From Aphelocoma coerulescens (Eukaryota; Chordata; Aves; Passeriformes; Corvidae), in NCBI RefSeq assembly GCF_041296385.1, contig NW_027183981.1, positions 1,782,501 to 1,846,500 on the forward strand: 64,000 nucleotides of DNA. Reading direction: 5' to 3'. This document shows, one piece after another, positions 18,216-29,640 of the stretch (its first letter is position 1; each line of letters begins with the position of its first letter). The translations under genes were made by a program, and so were the position numbers. Below the pieces are notes generated by a model. That model was given only the letters and a program-made list of their open reading frames with translations. It ran no database searches and was not told where the DNA came from.

Positions 18216-19232
18216 CTATTCCTGATACAGGCCAGGATGCCATTGGCCTTCTTGGCCACCAGGGCACACTGCTGGCTCATGTTCAGTTGGCTGTCGACCA
18301 GTACTCTCAGGTCCCTTTCTGCCTGGGCACTGTCCAGCCGCACTGTCCAGCCACACTGTTCCCAGCCTATAGCATTGCTGGGGGTTATTGTGGCCAAAAT
18401 GCAGGACTCGGCACTTGGACTTGCTAAACTTCATCTTATTGGACTCTGCCCATCTATCCAACCATTCCAGGTCTCTTTGCAGAGCCCTCCTACCTTCCAA
18501 CAGATTGACACACGCTCCCAGCCTAGTGTCATCTGCAAATTTACTAATGGTAGACACAATACCCTCATCCATGTCATCAATAAAAATATTAAATAAAACT
18601 GGCCCCAGCACAGATCCCTGAGGGACACTGCTAGTGACTGGCCACCAACTGGGTGCAGCACCATTCACCACCACTCTCTGGGCCCGGCCATCCAGCCAGT
18701 TCTTAACCCAGCGAAGAGTGCACCTGTCCAAGCCATGGGCTGCCAGCTTTTCCAGTTTACTGTGGGAGACAGTGTCAAAGGCCTTGCTGAAGTCCAAATA
18801 GACAACATCCACAGCCTTTCCCACATCCACCAGGTGGGTCACCTGGTCATAAAAGGAGATCGTAAACCCATGCTGGCTGGGTCTGATTCCCCGGCCATCC
18901 TGTAGGTGCTGTGTGATGGCACTCAAAAGAAACTGTTCCATTACCTTACCGGGTACCGAGGTCAGACTGACTGGCCTATAATTTCCAGGATCCTCCTTCC
19001 CACCCTTCTTGTGAATGGGCATCACACTGGCCAGCTTCCAGTCATCTTGAACCTCACCAGTGAGCCAGGACTGTTGATAAATGATGGAGAGTGGCATAGC
19101 AAGCTCATCTGCCAGCTCCCTCATCACCTTGGGATGGATCCCATCTGGTCCCATAGATTTACGAACATCCAAGCGGCTCAGCGGTTCTCTGACTGCTAAT
19201 AACAGGGGGGCCATTCTGCTCCCTGACACCAT
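18216..19232 (-). pseudogene. CR1 reverse transcriptase (338 aa)
   Basis: [51 protein letters not shown] and FADDTRL are the polymerase motifs in order, with both catalytic Asp sites present. A frameshift after YRLGTVWL separates it from the C-terminal piece near 17731-18024. The start is only the first ATG in the open stretch. Confidence 0.8.
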
Positions 19233-19731
19233 CTACCAGCCCAGGAATTCAGTTGTCCTGAGGACAAACCGTCTTTCCGCTAAAGACTGAGGCAAAGAAG
19301 GTGTTAAACACCTCCGCCTTCTTCCCATCTGCGGTCACTAAATTCCCTCCCACAGCCAGTAGAGAACTGAGGTTGTTCTTACCCTTCCTTTTGCCATTAA
19401 TATATTTGTAAAAACATCTTTTATTATCCTTCGCAAAAGTTGCCAAATTAAGTTCTAACTGAGCATTGGCCTCTCTAATTTTTTTCTACATGTCCTACCA
19501 ACCTCCTTAAATATTTCCTGAGATACCTGACCCTCCTTCCAAAGATGATACATCCTCTTTTAATTCCTTAGTTCCTTCAAAAGCTCCTTGCACTTCCAGA
19601 CTGGACATTTGCCTTGTTGACTCATCATCTTTCAGCAGACGAGGACAGTCTGTTCCTGTGCCCTCAAGATCTCTGTTTTGAAGCACGCCCACCCTTCCTG
19701 GACTCCTTTGTTTAGCAATAGCTAAAAATTA

Positions 19732-20165
19732 GCTTTAGCAATGCCCACGAAAACAATCCCAAGCTCTTTGTGCTCCTTTTTCGCATGTTTGACAATAAGT
19801 TGTAACAACTTCAGATTCTCAGAACATCCTGCTGCATGTATAAATCCCCTTTGTCTCAGGTTTATGGGACACGCTTTGGTCAATCTTGCCATTAAAATCC
19901 TGGAGAATAACCTAAACACCGTAGAAGCAATGGTGATAGGCCTCCAGTTATTGATGTCATTAAGCCTATCCACCTTGGTAGACTCGAGGGTCAAGATGGA
20001 CTGGCATTCACTCAGGGCAGCAGGAATAGTTCTGGTTACGAGCCATAAATTGAAGATCTCCATCAACAGGGAATACCTGGGATGCATTTTGACAAGACAG
20101 CCCAACGTAATCCTGTGTGGCCCAGGAGCAGAGTTCTTCCTCATCTCTTTGATATTCTTTTCCAC
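19732..20165 (-). pseudogene. R2 reverse transcriptase, first half (copy 5)
   Basis: About 144 codons: NSAPGPHRITLGCL, NNWRPITIASTVFRLFSRIL, RQRGFIHAAGCSENLKLLQL and IVFVGIAKA. The first catalytic Asp (VDIAKAFD) is replaced by Gly here. The CR1 insertion follows. Confidence 0.7.
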
Positions 20166-20228
20166 TTTTTTTCCATAATCAGGGCCTTACAAGCAGTGTT
20201 ATCTGCTTCCTTCTATGAAGGGAAGGAT

Positions 20229-21575
20229 TCAATGCCCATGAAATTTCCTGTTGTTTCCCCATCTGAATTTAAAAGCAGAGTAGACAATGCTAGGAGGTAT
20301 TTCACATTTCAGGGCTTCACTGTCATCCAAAATAATACGCGCTAACCTCCGTCTATGCAAATGAAATAGTCTCTGATATTGAAGATATTTCCCTCTTTTC
20401 TTTGCTCTCCTTTTCACCCAGTTTGTCAACATTTTGACAAATTTCACGTTTTGGGACCTTTGCAATTTCTGATCCATGGTGGCATTTGTTATCTGACATA
20501 GCATATTCAGACATCCAAAACATTCTTCAAAGATATTGTTCACCACCACCTGCAGATCTTGTTCTTCCAAAATTCTCTCAAAGGCCTTCTGGCAATTAAT
20601 GAGTCTGCATGATGATAACCATTCCTTGATGGTATCACAATAATGGAGCCCTAGTGGTCCCTTTTTTGGCAATTCGGCAGAAGGGGGATGTTCTCCTCTC
20701 CCCACATTAGGATCACCTTCCATATCAGGTTGAACAGTTTTAGAAGGAACTTCTGCTAGATGTCTCTTATCACTTATGTGCTTTGCCATTTTATATGGAA
20801 TATGCTCTGCAGTTAAGTTAGTGGTGTTACCATCATACTTTATCACTGATTGTCTCAGAAGAGCCTCTTCCTCCTCAGTCCACACCTCTTGGTGGGCTCC
20901 TCTAACCGATGTTTCCTTTGGATGGGGGACAGCAATTCCTTCCAGGTTCCTTACGGGAGGATACACCAGCCTCTTGTGCTGTCCCAAGCCAATCTTGGTG
21001 GAGAAAGCCCTCTGGCATACTTCACAGATCCAATCACCCTTTGGGACCACTTCCACATTTCCTTTGCACTGTGGGAAGTGGCAGCAGATACTGTGGTATT
21101 TTAGATTTTCCTTACCACATTTGAGACACTTAAGGATGATCTTTCTTTTCCTGTGGGCTCTCTTTAGATGGTCAATCAGCCCCAGCATCCAATTGAATTG
21201 GGTATCACAGCATGGACAGGATGGATTTTTGTCAGGGACAGACACCACAGGAGTTTCAACCGGTGTCACTCCCATGCTGGTCCCAGGGAGAGCTACAGAT
21301 ATTTCTGGCTCATCTGTATCTCCAAGATCTTTAAGTACACACTCAGTTTCACCACCCCAGGCAAGCATGGATGACAAAGCCTCATATGCCTCGGGGTACT
21401 CAGCCAGCCCCTCCCAATTTTCACCTGGTTGGATTCCTGCCTCATAGTCAATTGTGGAGTTAACAAACTCCAAACATACTAAATTGAGCTTCTCAGTTCC
21501 CAACACAGAGGGTAAAGATGGAGCAATATTGGCTGTACTGACCCTCAGATCTGAGGGGTCGGTCTGAGTGGCCAT
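20229..21575 (-). pseudogene. R2 N-terminal protein part, 448 aa: zinc fingers and Myb
   Basis: Long open frame starting MATQTDPSDL. Three zinc fingers: CPCCDTQFNWMLGLIDHLKRAH (about residues 125-146), a CCHC unit CLKCGKENLKYHSICCHFPQC (~156-176) and CEVCQRAFSTKIGLGQHKRL (~191-210). A Myb-like motif WTEEEEALLRQSV follows at ~239, then a basic region. Three fingers place it in the R2 A clade. These domains recognise 28S DNA. It breaks at the start of the polymerase, so only the DNA-binding half is open. Confidence 0.85.
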
Positions 21576-21833
21576 TATAAGTAGAGCACTCTGATTGATT
21601 GTACCATTGTTCCAAGCCAGATAATTAATGTAAGTCAGTCCAAGTGAGGGTAGTCGAAGTCAGCAGCTGGCCTGCACCCATGCTGCCAACTGTATCCAAC
21701 ATGGCCCGTAGACAAGGCTCTGGGCAACAGCAACACAGACTGTACCAACAATTTTGTTTCATCAGGATCGTGAAACGACCGCTGGGTGGCGAGTTCAAGT
21801 GATAGGGAGAGGTAACTGTTGCCCTTCTCTCAG

Positions 21834-21897
21834 GCGGAAGCCAACTTAGTTACCACAAAGGGTATCCAGAGGGGCCACGAGGAGGTGCAGCTTCTGC
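21834..21897 (-). ncRNA. R2 5' structured RNA (copy 5)
   Basis: GCAGAAGC/GCTTCCGC stem with one mismatch, outer limits 64 nt apart, and an internal ACC/GGT hairpin before TAACTAAG. Confidence 0.5.
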
Positions 21898-22249
21898 AGC
21901 TGAGCCTAGTTAGTCACCATGCCCTCATCTTAATACACATATAAAATTATAAGTTTCTTTTCCAGGTGAAATAAAGGTGGCCCATTACCTAGTCCAACAT
22001 CAGAAAATTTAGATCCAAATATGGGCAGTGGGTGACACAGTATGAGCGAAAGAACAGACCCTTCCCACGTGCCCAACCCACTGTCCAAGTGATGTCAAAC
22101 AGCCAAGATGCATTTTATTCAATGGGTACAATTGAACAAGCTTTGCTTGCAAACATATGTACAATATCAGCAGAGGAGAGGAGCACTCTGGATGCTAGGG
22201 CCCAGGCAGTCTTCTCTCGCCTCATCTTAGAGAGACCTAGGGCCAGTAG

Positions 22250-22740
22250 CAACTCAGAATTTTTATTGTGCCACTTCCGCCGTGCTCCTATGGGAAAGCC
22301 CATGACAATGTCTGCTGCATTGGTAAAGTCTCAAATCTGTTTGAGTAGGCACTGGTGTTTCTTAGCCTTCTCAACAGCAGCATCCTTCAGTGACAAGTTA
22401 CAGTGCTCATATCTAACCGTCACATCAACCATGAATGCCTTTCCCTCTTTAACGAAGATCAAATCAGGTTTCTACAGTTCATTGTCATTGTCCCTTATAT
22501 GCGGTTCCTGGAACACAGTCAATTCTCTCTCTTAGTTTCACAGCTAAGGGTCTCACAGATGGAGTTGTGTCTCTTAATCCTGGCCTCCTGAGAAACTGCA
22601 CAGTTCCCGATTATATGGGTGGATGTCTTACAATCAGCACCGCAATGCCTGCAAGATCTAACACAGTCATCATGCCTACCCCTGGCCAGGAGCTCTTTTG
22701 GGGAGTAGACATTAGCCCTCAATTGCAACGCAGTTATCAA
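22250..22740 (-). pseudogene. R2 CCHC and endonuclease (copy 6)
   Basis: CRHCGADCKTSTHIIGNCAV is readable at 22519-22740. The nuclease core follows in other frames with stops: a TAG replaces the codon before KPDLIF and another stop follows KQI. The terminal piece reads FPIGARRKWHNKNSELLLAL. Confidence 0.6.
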
Positions 22741-22937
22741 CTTCCTGTGAGGTATGCCTCTATACCATGTTAACCATCCATTACCAACGTTGTCATTCTC
22801 AAAGTTCTCAATACTGTGGCCTTGGGCAACCAGTTGTTTTCACTTGTTAAACTCACATTCCCGCCAATTGCAAGGTCTCAGGTAGCGAACTTTAGGAAAG
22901 CCATGACACTTCTCCCTGTATTTTGAGACCAGTAGGT

Positions 22938-23561
22938 TCACAAAAATTCTCCAGGATCTAAACATTCACTCAGGTACCATCCCCAAGAGTCACTCAGCAG
23001 CACTAAATCATCAGTAAAGGCCATGGCAGTAATTTTCAATGCTCCTTGATGGAAACCTTCACCAGCATATTTCAATTTACATAGTAGGGGATCAAGCGCT
23101 AGGTTGAATAGCAACGGTGACATTGGATCGCCCTGTTTGACATCAGTAAGGCTCTTAATAGGGTCCATCTTTTCTTTTTTGGTGTCTATGTATGTAGTGA
23201 TGTTCTTGTACATTTCACCAGCCAGATGTACCACATGGGGATCAACCCCTCTCTGAACCAGACCCCTAATAATATGCAGATGACATATGGTGTCAAAGGC
23301 TTTGGCAATGTCCATGAATACAACACCAAGCTCTTAGTGCTCCCTTTTTGTGTGTTTAATCATGAGTTGTAACAGCTTCAAATTCTTGGAACATTCTGCA
23401 GCACAAATAAATCCCCTCTCTCTGGAGTTAATGGGACATGCCTGGGTCAATCCTGCCATTAGAATTCTGGAGAATAACCTAAGCACCGTGGAAGCAATGG
23501 TGATAGATCTCCAGCTATTGATGTCACTGAGTCTATCCGGATCAGTAGACTTCGGAATCAA
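22938..23561 (-). pseudogene. R2 reverse transcriptase fragments (copy 6)
   Basis: Two open pieces, 23561-23334 and 23315-22938, separated by a stop. They include RGFICAAECSKNLKLLQLM, MDIAKAFDTICH, VKQGDPMSPLLFNLALDPLL and AMAFTDDLVLL. The catalytic box is TDD instead of ADD. Confidence 0.7.
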
Positions 23562-24014
23562 GACTGTCCGTCAGTCCCTGAGTGCATTGGGGATAGTTCC
23601 ACTCACAAGCCACAGGTTGAAGATCTCCATCAACAGGGAGTACTTCAACAAGGTGACCCAAACGCAATCCCATCTGGCCTGAGAGCAGAGGTCTTACTCA
23701 TCTCTTTAACATACTTTTCTACTTCTTTCTCCATAATTAGGGCCTGAAAAACAGTGTTATCTGCTTCTTTATGTGGCAGGAAGGACTCAAGGCCCCTAAA
23801 ATTAACTGGTGTTTCTCATCTAGATTTAAAAGTGGAATGGACAACACCAGATGGTATTTCAGGGCTTCAGTGTTACCCAAAATACTCGCGCCAGTCTCCC
23901 TCTATGCAGACAGAACAGTTTCTGAAATTGAAGATATTTTCCCCTCTTTCTAGCTCTCTTTTGCATCCAATTAGTTGTCGTTTTGGATGCTCTCTGACCA
24001 TGGGATCTTCGTGA

Positions 24015-25013
24015 CTATGGGTCCCTGGCCGCCTTTGTAACCTGGCAAAGCATACTCAGGCACTCTTCAAAAACATTGTTGGCCACTCCTTGCGGATCTC
24101 GCCCATCCAAAATTCTCTCAAAGGCTCCCTGACAATTAGCGAATCTGCCTGCTGATAACCATTTTCTGATGGTATCACAGTAGTGGAGCTTCAATTGTCC
24201 TTTCTTTGGCAAGTCAACAGACTGGGGAGGCTCTTCTCTCCCCACATTAGGATTGCCCTCTATTTCTGATGGAACCACATTAGAGGGACATTTGACGAGA
24301 AGGTGTCTCTTATCACTTATCTGTTTCGATGTCTTAGATGGAATATGCTCCGCAATTAATTTATTGATGTTTTTGTTACCGCCATACTTCACCACCAATG
24401 GACTCAGAAGAGCCTCTTCCTCCTCAGTCCGCAGCTTCTTGTGGGCTCCTCTTGCTGACGTCTCTTTAGGATGGGAGGCAACAATCCGTTCCAAATTTCT
24501 CACAAGAGGATGCGCCAACCTCTTGTGCTGGCCCAGGCCTATCTTGGTTGAGAACCCTCTTTGGCATACCTCACAGACCCAGTCACCCCTTGGAACCACA
24601 CCTACATTCCCTTTACATCGTGGGATGTGACAGGCGATGCTGTGGTACTTAAGATTTTGTTTACCACATTGGGAGCACTTAAAAAAGATCTTTCTTTGCC
24701 CATGGGTCCTCTTTAGATGTTCAGTCAGTCCCAGCATCCGATTGAATTGGGTAAAACAGTGTGGGCAAGATGGATTTTTGTCAGGGATGGACATCACAGG
24801 AGTTGCAGCCTGTGCCCTCCCTTCGCTGGTCCCGGGGAGAGCCTCAGGTGTTTTTGGCTCATTCGTATCTCCTTGACCACACTCAATGTCATCATCCTGA
24901 GCAGGCCAAGATGGCAAGGTCTCATATGGCTCTGGGAACTCAGCCAAGCCCTCCCAAACATTTCCCAGACGGATTCCAATGTCATAATCGAGGAGTTTAC
25001 AAACTCCAAACAC
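24015..25013 (-). pseudogene. R2 N-terminal part, 332 aa: three zinc fingers and Myb (copy 6)
   Basis: CPHCFTQFNRMLGLTEHLKR...[21 protein letters not shown]...C and CEVCQRGFSTKIGLGQHKRL...H, then TEEEEALLSPLVVKYGG. The start at 25013 is an internal ATG after a frameshift; the natural start (MTLWYVSTAAQTDP) lies near 25132 in another frame. It stops at AARDP. Confidence 0.8.
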
Positions 25014-25374
25014 ACCAGATTGAACCCCTCAACTCCCAACACAGAGAGTAAAGGTGGAACAGCATTGGCCAATCTGACCCTCAGATGTAAAGGGTCAGTT
25101 TGAGCGGCTGTTGATACGTACCACAAAGTCATTGACTGCACCATTGCACAAATCGGGCAAACAGTAAGTGACACTCCAAGTGAGGGCAGTCAAAGTCAGC
25201 AGCTGGCCCTCGCCCATGCTGCCAACTGTATCCAACTTAGGTCCATGGACAAGGCTCTGGGTAACAGCAGGATACCTGTGCCAAACAATTTGTTTCAGCA
25301 AGATGATGAAACTCCCACTGGGTGGAGTCCAAGCGATGGGGAGGGGTAGCAATTACACCCTCTCTCACACTGGG

Positions 25375-25438
25375 GCAGAAGCTGACTCTGTTAGCGCAGA
25401 GGCTATCCGGCGGGGCCACGTGGAGATGCAGCTTCTGC
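25375..25438 (-). ncRNA. R2 5' structured RNA, candidate HDV-like ribozyme core (copy 6)
   Basis: GCAGAAGCTG pairs with CAGCTTCTGC, a perfect 10-bp stem with limits 64 nt apart; internal AGC/GCT hairpin. Mirror of 49352-49415. Confidence 0.6.
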
Positions 25439-25469
25439 AGCTAAGCCCAGTTAGTAACTGTGCCCTCAT

Positions 25470-25812
25470 TTTAGGAGAGTCATAGTTACTCCCTCTGCTT
25501 GGTACCAGCAGCAAGAGCCCCCCTCGGGGCTCGCTTGCCCTCCCCGCCTCACTGGGTCAGTGAAAAAGCTGTCAGAGCAGTGGTACTTCACTGACGCCTG
25601 GGACACTGGCAGGTGGGTCACCCTGAACCGCCGAGCGTGCGCCCAGTCTCCCACTTACTCTACACCTCTCATGTCTTTTCAGAGCACCAGACTAGAGTCA
25701 GGCTCAACAGGGTCTTCTTTCTGATTCTGATTCCACCAAGCCCGTTCCCTTGGCTGTGGTTTTGCTGGATTGTCCATTCATGCGCATCACTAATTAAATG
25801 ACGATGCATTAG
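25470..25812 (-). pseudogene. 28S pieces joining R2 copies 7 and 6
   Basis: Reading the minus strand from 25812: about 315 bp of 28S downstream of the R2 site (with a ~30-bp internal loss after ATGAATGG) ending at GCTGGTACCAAGCAGA. It is directly joined to the upstream stub GGGAGTAACTATGACTCTC and then R2 copy 6. The normal 28S order is thus reversed, as expected for tandem units that each carry both flanks. Confidence 0.85.
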
Positions 25813-27780
25813 GCTAATTACTGAGCATATCTTTTCAAATATGTTCCTTTTCTGGTTTAAGTATAGGTGGCCCATCCACCATGGTCCAAATCAGTAGAAT
25901 TTAGTCACAGATGTAGTTGTGTCTTTTAATTCTGCCATTTTGTGTTACTGCACAGTTTCTGATGATGTGGGAGCACGTTTCATTTTCAGCCTTGCAGTGC
26001 CTGCAGCTTTTGACGCACTGATCTTGTCTTCCTCTTGCCAGGAAGGAACTCTCTTGTGGTGTAGACATTGGCTCTCAGCTGCAATGCTGTTATTACTTTT
26101 CTGTGAGGTATGCCTCTGTATCTAAAGATCCAGAAATTGCTGATGTTATCCTCCTCAAAGTTTGTAATACTAGGGCCCTGGGATACCAGCTGTTTCCCTT
26201 TAGTAAATTCCTCTTTCCTCTGGTTACATGGTCACAGATACTGAGCTTTCAGAGTAGCTACTTCCCATTCTGATGTTGTGTCATCACCTGCACCATCCAG
26301 CAGTTCTGTCTTAGGTTTAGGCTCCCATATGGACAGGATCTTTTCTTTATCTCCTCCAGCTGTTATCCGTAATTTCCTGTAGATTTGATCGGAGCATTCT
26401 TCTTTCAGGAACGATCTTAAGGCATCATCCAACAATTGGGCAAGTCGACGTAATCTTCGGGCCTGTATACTTAGACTGAGGCCCATCAATTTGGTGATAC
26501 CCAAACCTCCATCCTTCATGCTGGAGTACAGGACGGCATCACGTGTGCACGGTGTTAAGTGTAGCCATTCCTTGACAGTCAATTGAATTTGTAGGTCAGA
26601 GGATTCAAGGAACCCTGCTTTGCATCCGTGTGGTCTGCCAAGTATATTAGTGTAGGGATGGTGTCTGTTTGGAATGTCCATTTTCTGAACAGGTTTTAAT
26701 GGAGCTTTATCTAAGTGGTGTAAACATTCCTCCAATTTTGTGGATAGTCCTGAGTTAGTTACGGAAGTCCAGGGATTGCTCTGCAAGCCCAAATTTTTCT
26801 CTGAACTTCCTGGGTCAATCCTATTGAGGGGAGTGTCATTAACAGTCCATGCTGGGCAGTCATTGATGGTGTAGGAGCATTTTGTTGGCTTGATGTAAAA
26901 GCCATGGCACTTTTCTCCCTGTGTTCTGAGACCAGTTAGATCGCAGAAGGTCTCTAGAATACGATGTTCTTAGTCACGCCCTCCCAGGAGTCACTTAACC
27001 ATACTAGGTCGTCTGCAAAGGCCATCGCTGTAATGCTCTTTCTGCCCGGTTGGTATCCTTTAACTTCAGCTTCAAGTTCACAGAGCAGAGGGTCTAGCGC
27101 AACATTAAATAACAAAGATGACATTGGATCACCTTGCTTGGCACCTTTTAGAATCTTACTGGGAGCTGACTTCTCGTTCTTGGTGGTAATGCATGTATCG
27201 ATGTTCTTGTACGTGTTCTTCATGAGGTGTATAACGTGTGGATCCACCTCTTTCTGTTTCAGACCCATTAATATATGGTGGTGACTCACAGTGTCAAAGG
27301 CAATGTCCACAAATACTATTGCTAATTCTCTGAGCTCTTTTTTTGGGTTTCTTATTAATAGCTGTAGTAGTTTCAAGTTTTCGGAACATCCTGCTGCTCT
27401 TAAGAAACCTCTTTGTCTCAGATGAATGGGGCATGCCTTGGTCAGCCTTGCTGTTATAATTCTGGAAAACAGTCTGAGAACTATGGAGCAAATGGTGCTA
27501 GATCTCCAATTATTAATATCTCTCAGGTGGTCAGGTTTGTTAGATTTTGGTATTAAAACTGTTTGGCATTCCCTCCCCACATCTGGGATAGTTACTGATA
27601 CAATCCAGAGTTTGAAGATTTCCATCATCCAGGAGTATTTGGGGTCCATTTTAGAAAGATCTCCCAATGTAATTTCATCTGGCCCTGGAGCAGAATTTTT
27701 AGTCGTTTCCCTGATGTTTTTAGCAATTTCTTTTTCTGTAATGAGGGCCCGGAAAGTGCTGTTATCCACCTTGTGGGCTG
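25813..27780 (-). mobile_element. R2 copy 7, 5' truncated at the polymerase
   Basis: Starts at VDNSTFRALITEKEIAKN and runs through the polymerase, linker, endonuclease remains and 3' UTR to the 28S junction near 25812. Upstream is non-R2 GC-rich sequence rather than 28S, so the 5' end is a truncation or rearrangement point. It has an AFADDLVWL box. Confidence 0.85.
26232..26792 (-). pseudogene. R2 linker region (copy 7, 186 aa)
   Basis: GLQSNPWTSVTNSGLSTKLE, MKDGGLGITKLMGLSLSIQA and the helical stretch ARRLRRLAQLLDDALRSFLK; corresponds to the part between polymerase and endonuclease. It ends at KAQYL with a stop. Confidence 0.7.
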
Positions 27781-27874
27781 CACTCTCCATCACAAGGACT
27801 TGGGTCCCCCGAGAGCGCCACCAGGGAGGGAGGGGGGCTTCTGTACACCACCTGTCCCGTGCCCCACCACAGGG

Positions 27875-28085
27875 CGAGTTTTGTGCTCGACTCCCTTGTT
27901 TCACTCCCGGATAGCACAGCTGCAAGTTTTTTACTCCCTGTTTTTTCTCAGGCTGTTTGTTTTCCTTCACACAGGGACTTTCCCATGGAAAGTGTCTTTC
28001 ACACCCAAGCCTAAAAACTTCCAGCCCTATTGCTTGCACAGCTCTTTTATTGATCCCAGTAATTCTATTTCCCAACAGTTCCCGA
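27875..28085. other. Left-arm-only segment inside the palindrome
   Basis: 211 bp with no counterpart in the right arm, which has 1836 bp (45080-46915) instead. On the minus strand it contains ATCAATAAAAGAGCTGTGCA and later GGGAGTGAAACAAGGGAGTC, which could be the R-U5 end of an LTR; I could not confirm this. Confidence 0.5.
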
Positions 28086-28210
28086 GTGGATTCCCAGGCA
28101 GTGCTAGGGATGTTCCTGGGCTGGTTTTCCAGGGTGGGTTCCTGCGCAGGTTCCCAGGCTGTTCCTGGGCGGTTCCCAGGCTGTTCCTGTGGCAGTTCCC
28201 AGGTGCTGTT
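28086..28210 (-). repeat. Short GGGAACC/CCCAGG minisatellite, left arm
   Basis: About 120 bp of units such as TTCCCAGGCTGTTCCTGGG, each partly palindromic. The right arm has the same array expanded to ~630 bp. Confidence 0.75.
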
Positions 28211-29078
28211 TCCAGTCTCGGTTGGACAGCGCAGCCTCTCTGGCCGCAGTGGTGCCTCTGCCCCGCTCCCTCTTGCCCTCCCAGCATGTCCACACTGGGT
28301 CCAGAGCTGGGAGCGGCTCTGCGTCGGCAGCGCTGCCCCGGTGCTGGCACTCAGGGGGCTCTTGGCACCTGCGGAGCTGCGGGACAGCAGGAGCTCAGAG
28401 ACACAGAGTGTTCCAAAGGGGCTCTGTCCTGGCACTTCATTGCTCCTTAACTAAATGCTGCACCCAGAGCTTTGCTGCTCCTCACTCGCTCTCTAAATAT
28501 CACATCCATGAAACATGCTGTGGGAAAAGGACTGGGGACACTGGGGACAGGTAACTGGGGGTACAATTAGAGAGAACTGAGCACTTCTCTTGGCATCCTG
28601 ATAGGAGTTATAACAGCATGGGTATTAGACAGTAAATCACAATTGCTGCTCCCTGCATGGAATGTGCTTGGCATGACTTGAAACCTATCCCACAATGATT
28701 CCCCCCCCACACACACGCCTGCTAAGGGGGATGGAATGGACGGTGCAGCGGGGTGGAGACACTGAGGCCGGGCTCTATGGGGATCCTTGCAGGGAAGGGA
28801 ACTCGATGGTTCTTTGCCCATCGAGTAAGGGGAAGATGTCCTGATGCTGAGCCAGCAACTCTGCTGAAATCTCTCTCCTCAGATGAACTTGGTTCATGAA
28901 AGCCTAGAACAGTAATATTAATGCACACCCTATCCCAAAGTTTCCCACCCGCAAGGTACAACCACCCCTCACTGGGCACGAGTTACTCAAGCTCCACCTA
29001 AACACAAAGAAATAGTATCAAAGCAAGTCGAGAATGGGAAAAAAGTAGGGAAGACTCCTCGGTAACTGCTGGGATCAG
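28211..29078. other. Inner arm segment, no gene recognised
   Basis: Shared with 43979-44975 of the right arm but with several indels (right-only stretches of ~30 and ~80 bp) and more substitutions than further out. No coding or RNA feature recognised. Confidence 0.5.
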
Positions 29079-29199
29079 TCTTATTGTGGACCCTTGGTTC
29101 TATGAGGCCATGCTGTGTCACAATGGACCCCCAGGCCCCACCCCCTTCCCTAAAGTCTGGCCTCTTTCCCTGTGACACCTCCTCCCCAGACACCCCTAA

Positions 29200-29640
29200 T
29201 CCCCCCTCAACACTCCCCAGAACCCTCCCTTAGGGACCTCAAATTCCCCTTAACCCCGCTAGAGACCCCCAAAACCTTTGAGATGACCTGCAAACTCTCC
29301 TTAGGGACCTCCAGGATGCCCAAAATAATTCCAGAGACCATGTTGGGACCCTCAGAACTCCCTTAAACCTCCCATAAGGCTCCAAATCCTCCTTAAACCC
29401 AGTTAGAGACCTCCAGTTACCTCCAAGGACACCCCAAACCTTCCCCAAGAGTCCCTAGTAACCCCCCTTTAAGGAAACACCCAGCACTCCCTTAAGGTCC
29501 CCAAGCCCCTCTTTAGGGACATCCCCAAAGCCCCCACGCCCCCCCAAACTCCCCCTCAGAGGCCCCCGGCTCTCTGAGGATCCCCAAACCCCCTCTGGCC
29601 CTGCCCCCCCAGCCCCCTCCAGCCCCTCAGGCGCCCCAAT
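29200..29640. repeat. Degenerate CT-rich minisatellite
   Basis: Repeats built on CTTAGGGACCTCC / CCTTAAACCC-like words at irregular ~50-bp spacing. No gene; open frames here are by-products of low stop-codon density. Confidence 0.6.

Larger units (their letters stand above)
17655..19731 (-). mobile_element. CR1 LINE, 5' truncated, 2.08 kb
   Basis: Chicken-repeat-1 type retrotransposon inserted in the R2 polymerase. It keeps part of the linker, the reverse transcriptase, the C-terminus and the typical CR1 3' end (ATTCTGTGATTCTTT). The endonuclease domain is lost by 5' truncation, the usual fate of CR1 copies. R2 sequence continues on both sides (IAKA / FDTV), so the insertion point is exact to a few bases. 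Confidence 0.92.
11122..21929 (-). mobile_element. R2 copy 5, split by three later insertions
   Basis: An R2 of about 3.9 kb spread over 10.8 kb. 5' UTR 21929-21576, N-terminus with zinc fingers and Myb (21575-20229), reverse transcriptase (20165-19732, then 17654-17231), linker (17199-16822), more linker (16388-16053), endonuclease (11977-11470), 3' UTR and canonical junction with 28S at 11121. CR1 sits inside the IAKAFDTV box, a solo LTR in the linker and a provirus before the CCHC-endonuclease. Its 5' end joins the 3' end of R2 copy 6 without 28S. Confidence 0.9.
21930..25469 (-). mobile_element. R2 copy 6, full length but decayed
   Basis: 5' UTR 25469-25133, N-terminus and fingers to 24015, polymerase scraps 23940-22938, CCHC-endonuclease 22740-22250, 3' UTR to 21930. 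About 3.5 kb, so nothing large is missing, but at least six frame breaks or stops occur. It is preceded by a 28S stub and followed head-to-tail by copy 5. Confidence 0.88.
26954..28435 (-). pseudogene. 493-codon open frame: non-R2 leader fused to R2 polymerase
   Basis: The first ~245 codons (28435 to about 27780) come from GC-rich arm sequence, including the minisatellite (repeated PGNRPGTAWEPAQEP-like text), and resemble no known domain. The rest is R2 polymerase with NSAPGPDEITLGDL, RQRGFLRAAGCSENLKLL, IVFVDIAFDTVSH (two residues of the IAKAFD box lost), AKQGDPMSSLLFNVALDPLL and AFADDLVWL. In the right arm the matching frame starts only at 46997. The fusion is probably a chance open frame; no promoter or splice evidence. 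Confidence 0.45.
10790..29078. repeat. Left arm of a giant inverted repeat (palindrome)
   Basis: From 10790 (the partner of the last base of the window) to 27874 each position p is the complement of position 74790-p without any net indel, covering R2 copies 5-7 and all nested insertions. After an unmatched 211 bp (27875-28085) similarity resumes with offset 73166 and fades at about 29078. The outer end of the arm lies at or below 10790 and cannot be placed, because its partner is beyond the window. Confidence 0.95.

Noticed and set aside
27773..28450. 225-codon plus-strand frame at the inner left arm
   Set aside because: Antisense to R2 and minisatellite sequence, low-complexity composition, not kept in the right arm.
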